Source: Hyperoodon ampullatus (Eukaryota > Chordata > Mammalia > Artiodactyla > Ziphiidae). From it: DNA of 64,000 nucleotides. Below are positions 63,881 to 64,000 of the stretch, one piece after another; positions within the stretch are counted from its first letter, which is position 1, and each line of letters starts with the position of its first letter. The DNA lies in assembly GCA_949752795.1 (NCBI GenBank), contig CATKHW010000058.1, positions 496,001 through 560,000 on the forward strand, in the 5' to 3' direction. Both the position numbers and the translations under genes were made by a program. The notes under the pieces were generated by a model that did not search any database, had not been told where the DNA came from, and saw only the letters and a program-made list of their open reading frames with translations.

Positions 63881-64000
63881 GGAATATACCTGGGAAAAAC
63901 TGAAAATCAATAATACAGAGCCACCCCAAAATTTAGGGCTGCACTGCTTACAAGGACCTCAACTTGGGTACACCTTAAATATCCCAGGAAATATAAAATT

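Larger units (their letters stand above)
1..64000 (+). repeat. Tandem satellite array, 1,739-bp monomer, 36 full units plus one partial
   Basis: The same sequence returns with fixed spacing across the whole window. Taking the window start as phase zero, 36 complete units and a 1,404-bp partial unit follow head to tail on the same strand with no spacer. Unit length is 1,739 bp in 29 units, 1,737 in unit 3, 1,734 in units 27 and 35, and 1,740 in units 28, 33, 34 and 36. Units 1 and 2 differ at only about nine positions by eye. The monomer joins a LINE-1 3' end to an unidentified segment and carries a 74-bp palindrome. Known context, recalled and not checked: the common cetacean satellite is LINE-1-derived, about 1,760 bp in most cetaceans and about 1,580 bp in delphinids. 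The array structure is certain; the cetacean assignment is an inference at about 0.7. Neither array edge lies inside the window. Confidence 0.98.
60295..64000 (+). repeat. B-type tract, unit 35 to window end
   Basis: Starts at TATGTTGATGG in unit 35 and continues to the window edge, with GGTACCG at the end of unit 35 as the one A-type state. Its left border copies that of the unit 27 tract. Confidence 0.85.
62597..64000 (+). repeat. Satellite unit 37 (B-type, cut by window end)
   Basis: Partial unit of 1,404 bp. One G is missing in the palindrome's left arm (ATGCTTTTC near 63590). Private TTCCCAGCAGG, GGAAGTGGGGC, GGGAGGGATG and AATAATACAGAG. It ends inside the ORF2 remnant at the window edge. 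Confidence 0.97.

Noticed and set aside
1..64000. CRISPR array or bacterial repeat locus
   Set aside because: Repeats are 1.74 kb and directly adjacent, with no short repeats, unique spacers or cas genes.
1..64000. CENP-B box marking a centromeric array
   Set aside because: I compared the CpG-containing motifs of the monomer, such as TTCGACAATGATGC and TCCCGGCAGGAAG, with the canonical box on both strands and found no match. Centromere function cannot be judged from sequence alone.
1..64000. Assembly artefact from one monomer copied many times
   Set aside because: Most units carry their own private variants, and rare variants recur in ordered blocks, as expected for a real array. Local mis-counting in units 19-24 remains possible.

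Overview
The whole window is one uninterrupted tandem satellite array. A monomer of about 1,739 bp repeats head to tail 36 times in full, followed by a 1,404-bp partial copy, with no foreign DNA between copies. I find no functional protein gene, RNA gene, CRISPR array or intact mobile element. The many short open frames recur once per monomer, several would need a TTG start, and they are read-throughs of repeat DNA.

The monomer is a chimera. In phase with position 1 of the window it reads: (a) 1-200, the 3' end of a LINE-1 3' UTR ending in an A-rich tail; (b) about 201-737, a segment of about 535 bp that I cannot assign to any family; (c) about 738-973, a decayed piece of the LINE-1 ORF2 C-terminal coding region; (d) 974-1047, a 74-bp perfect palindrome that interrupts the LINE-1 homology; (e) about 1048-1576, the rest of the ORF2 C-terminus with an in-frame TAG and a later frameshift; (f) 1577-1739, the start of the LINE-1 3' UTR, continuing into the next unit.

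The LINE-1 type and the A-rich tail point to a mammal, and the 3' UTR resembles cetartiodactyl LINE-1. A LINE-1-based satellite of about 1.74 kb fits the 'common cetacean satellite', which I recall as about 1.76 kb in most whales and about 1.58 kb in delphinids. The best guess is constitutive heterochromatin of a non-delphinid cetacean; this was not checked against a database.

Region by region: units 1-4 (1-6954) are A-type, with an early variant set (a 2-bp deletion in unit 3). Units 5-6 and 11-12 carry matching B-like tracts exactly six units apart. Units 7-9 and 17-19 are a duplicated block ten units apart, and units 14-15/16-17 are a two-unit tandem duplication. Units 19-21 and 23-24 are nearly identical and recently homogenised. 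Units 27-28 and 32-37 bring in B-type sequence (A8 tail, GGTCCC instead of GGTACC, GTTGATGGG), with sharp A/B switches inside monomers. Units 29-32 are a second homogenised A-type block. Copies differ by well under a few percent, and many private changes are CpG to TpG or CpA, as expected of methylated heterochromatin shaped by unequal exchange and gene conversion.
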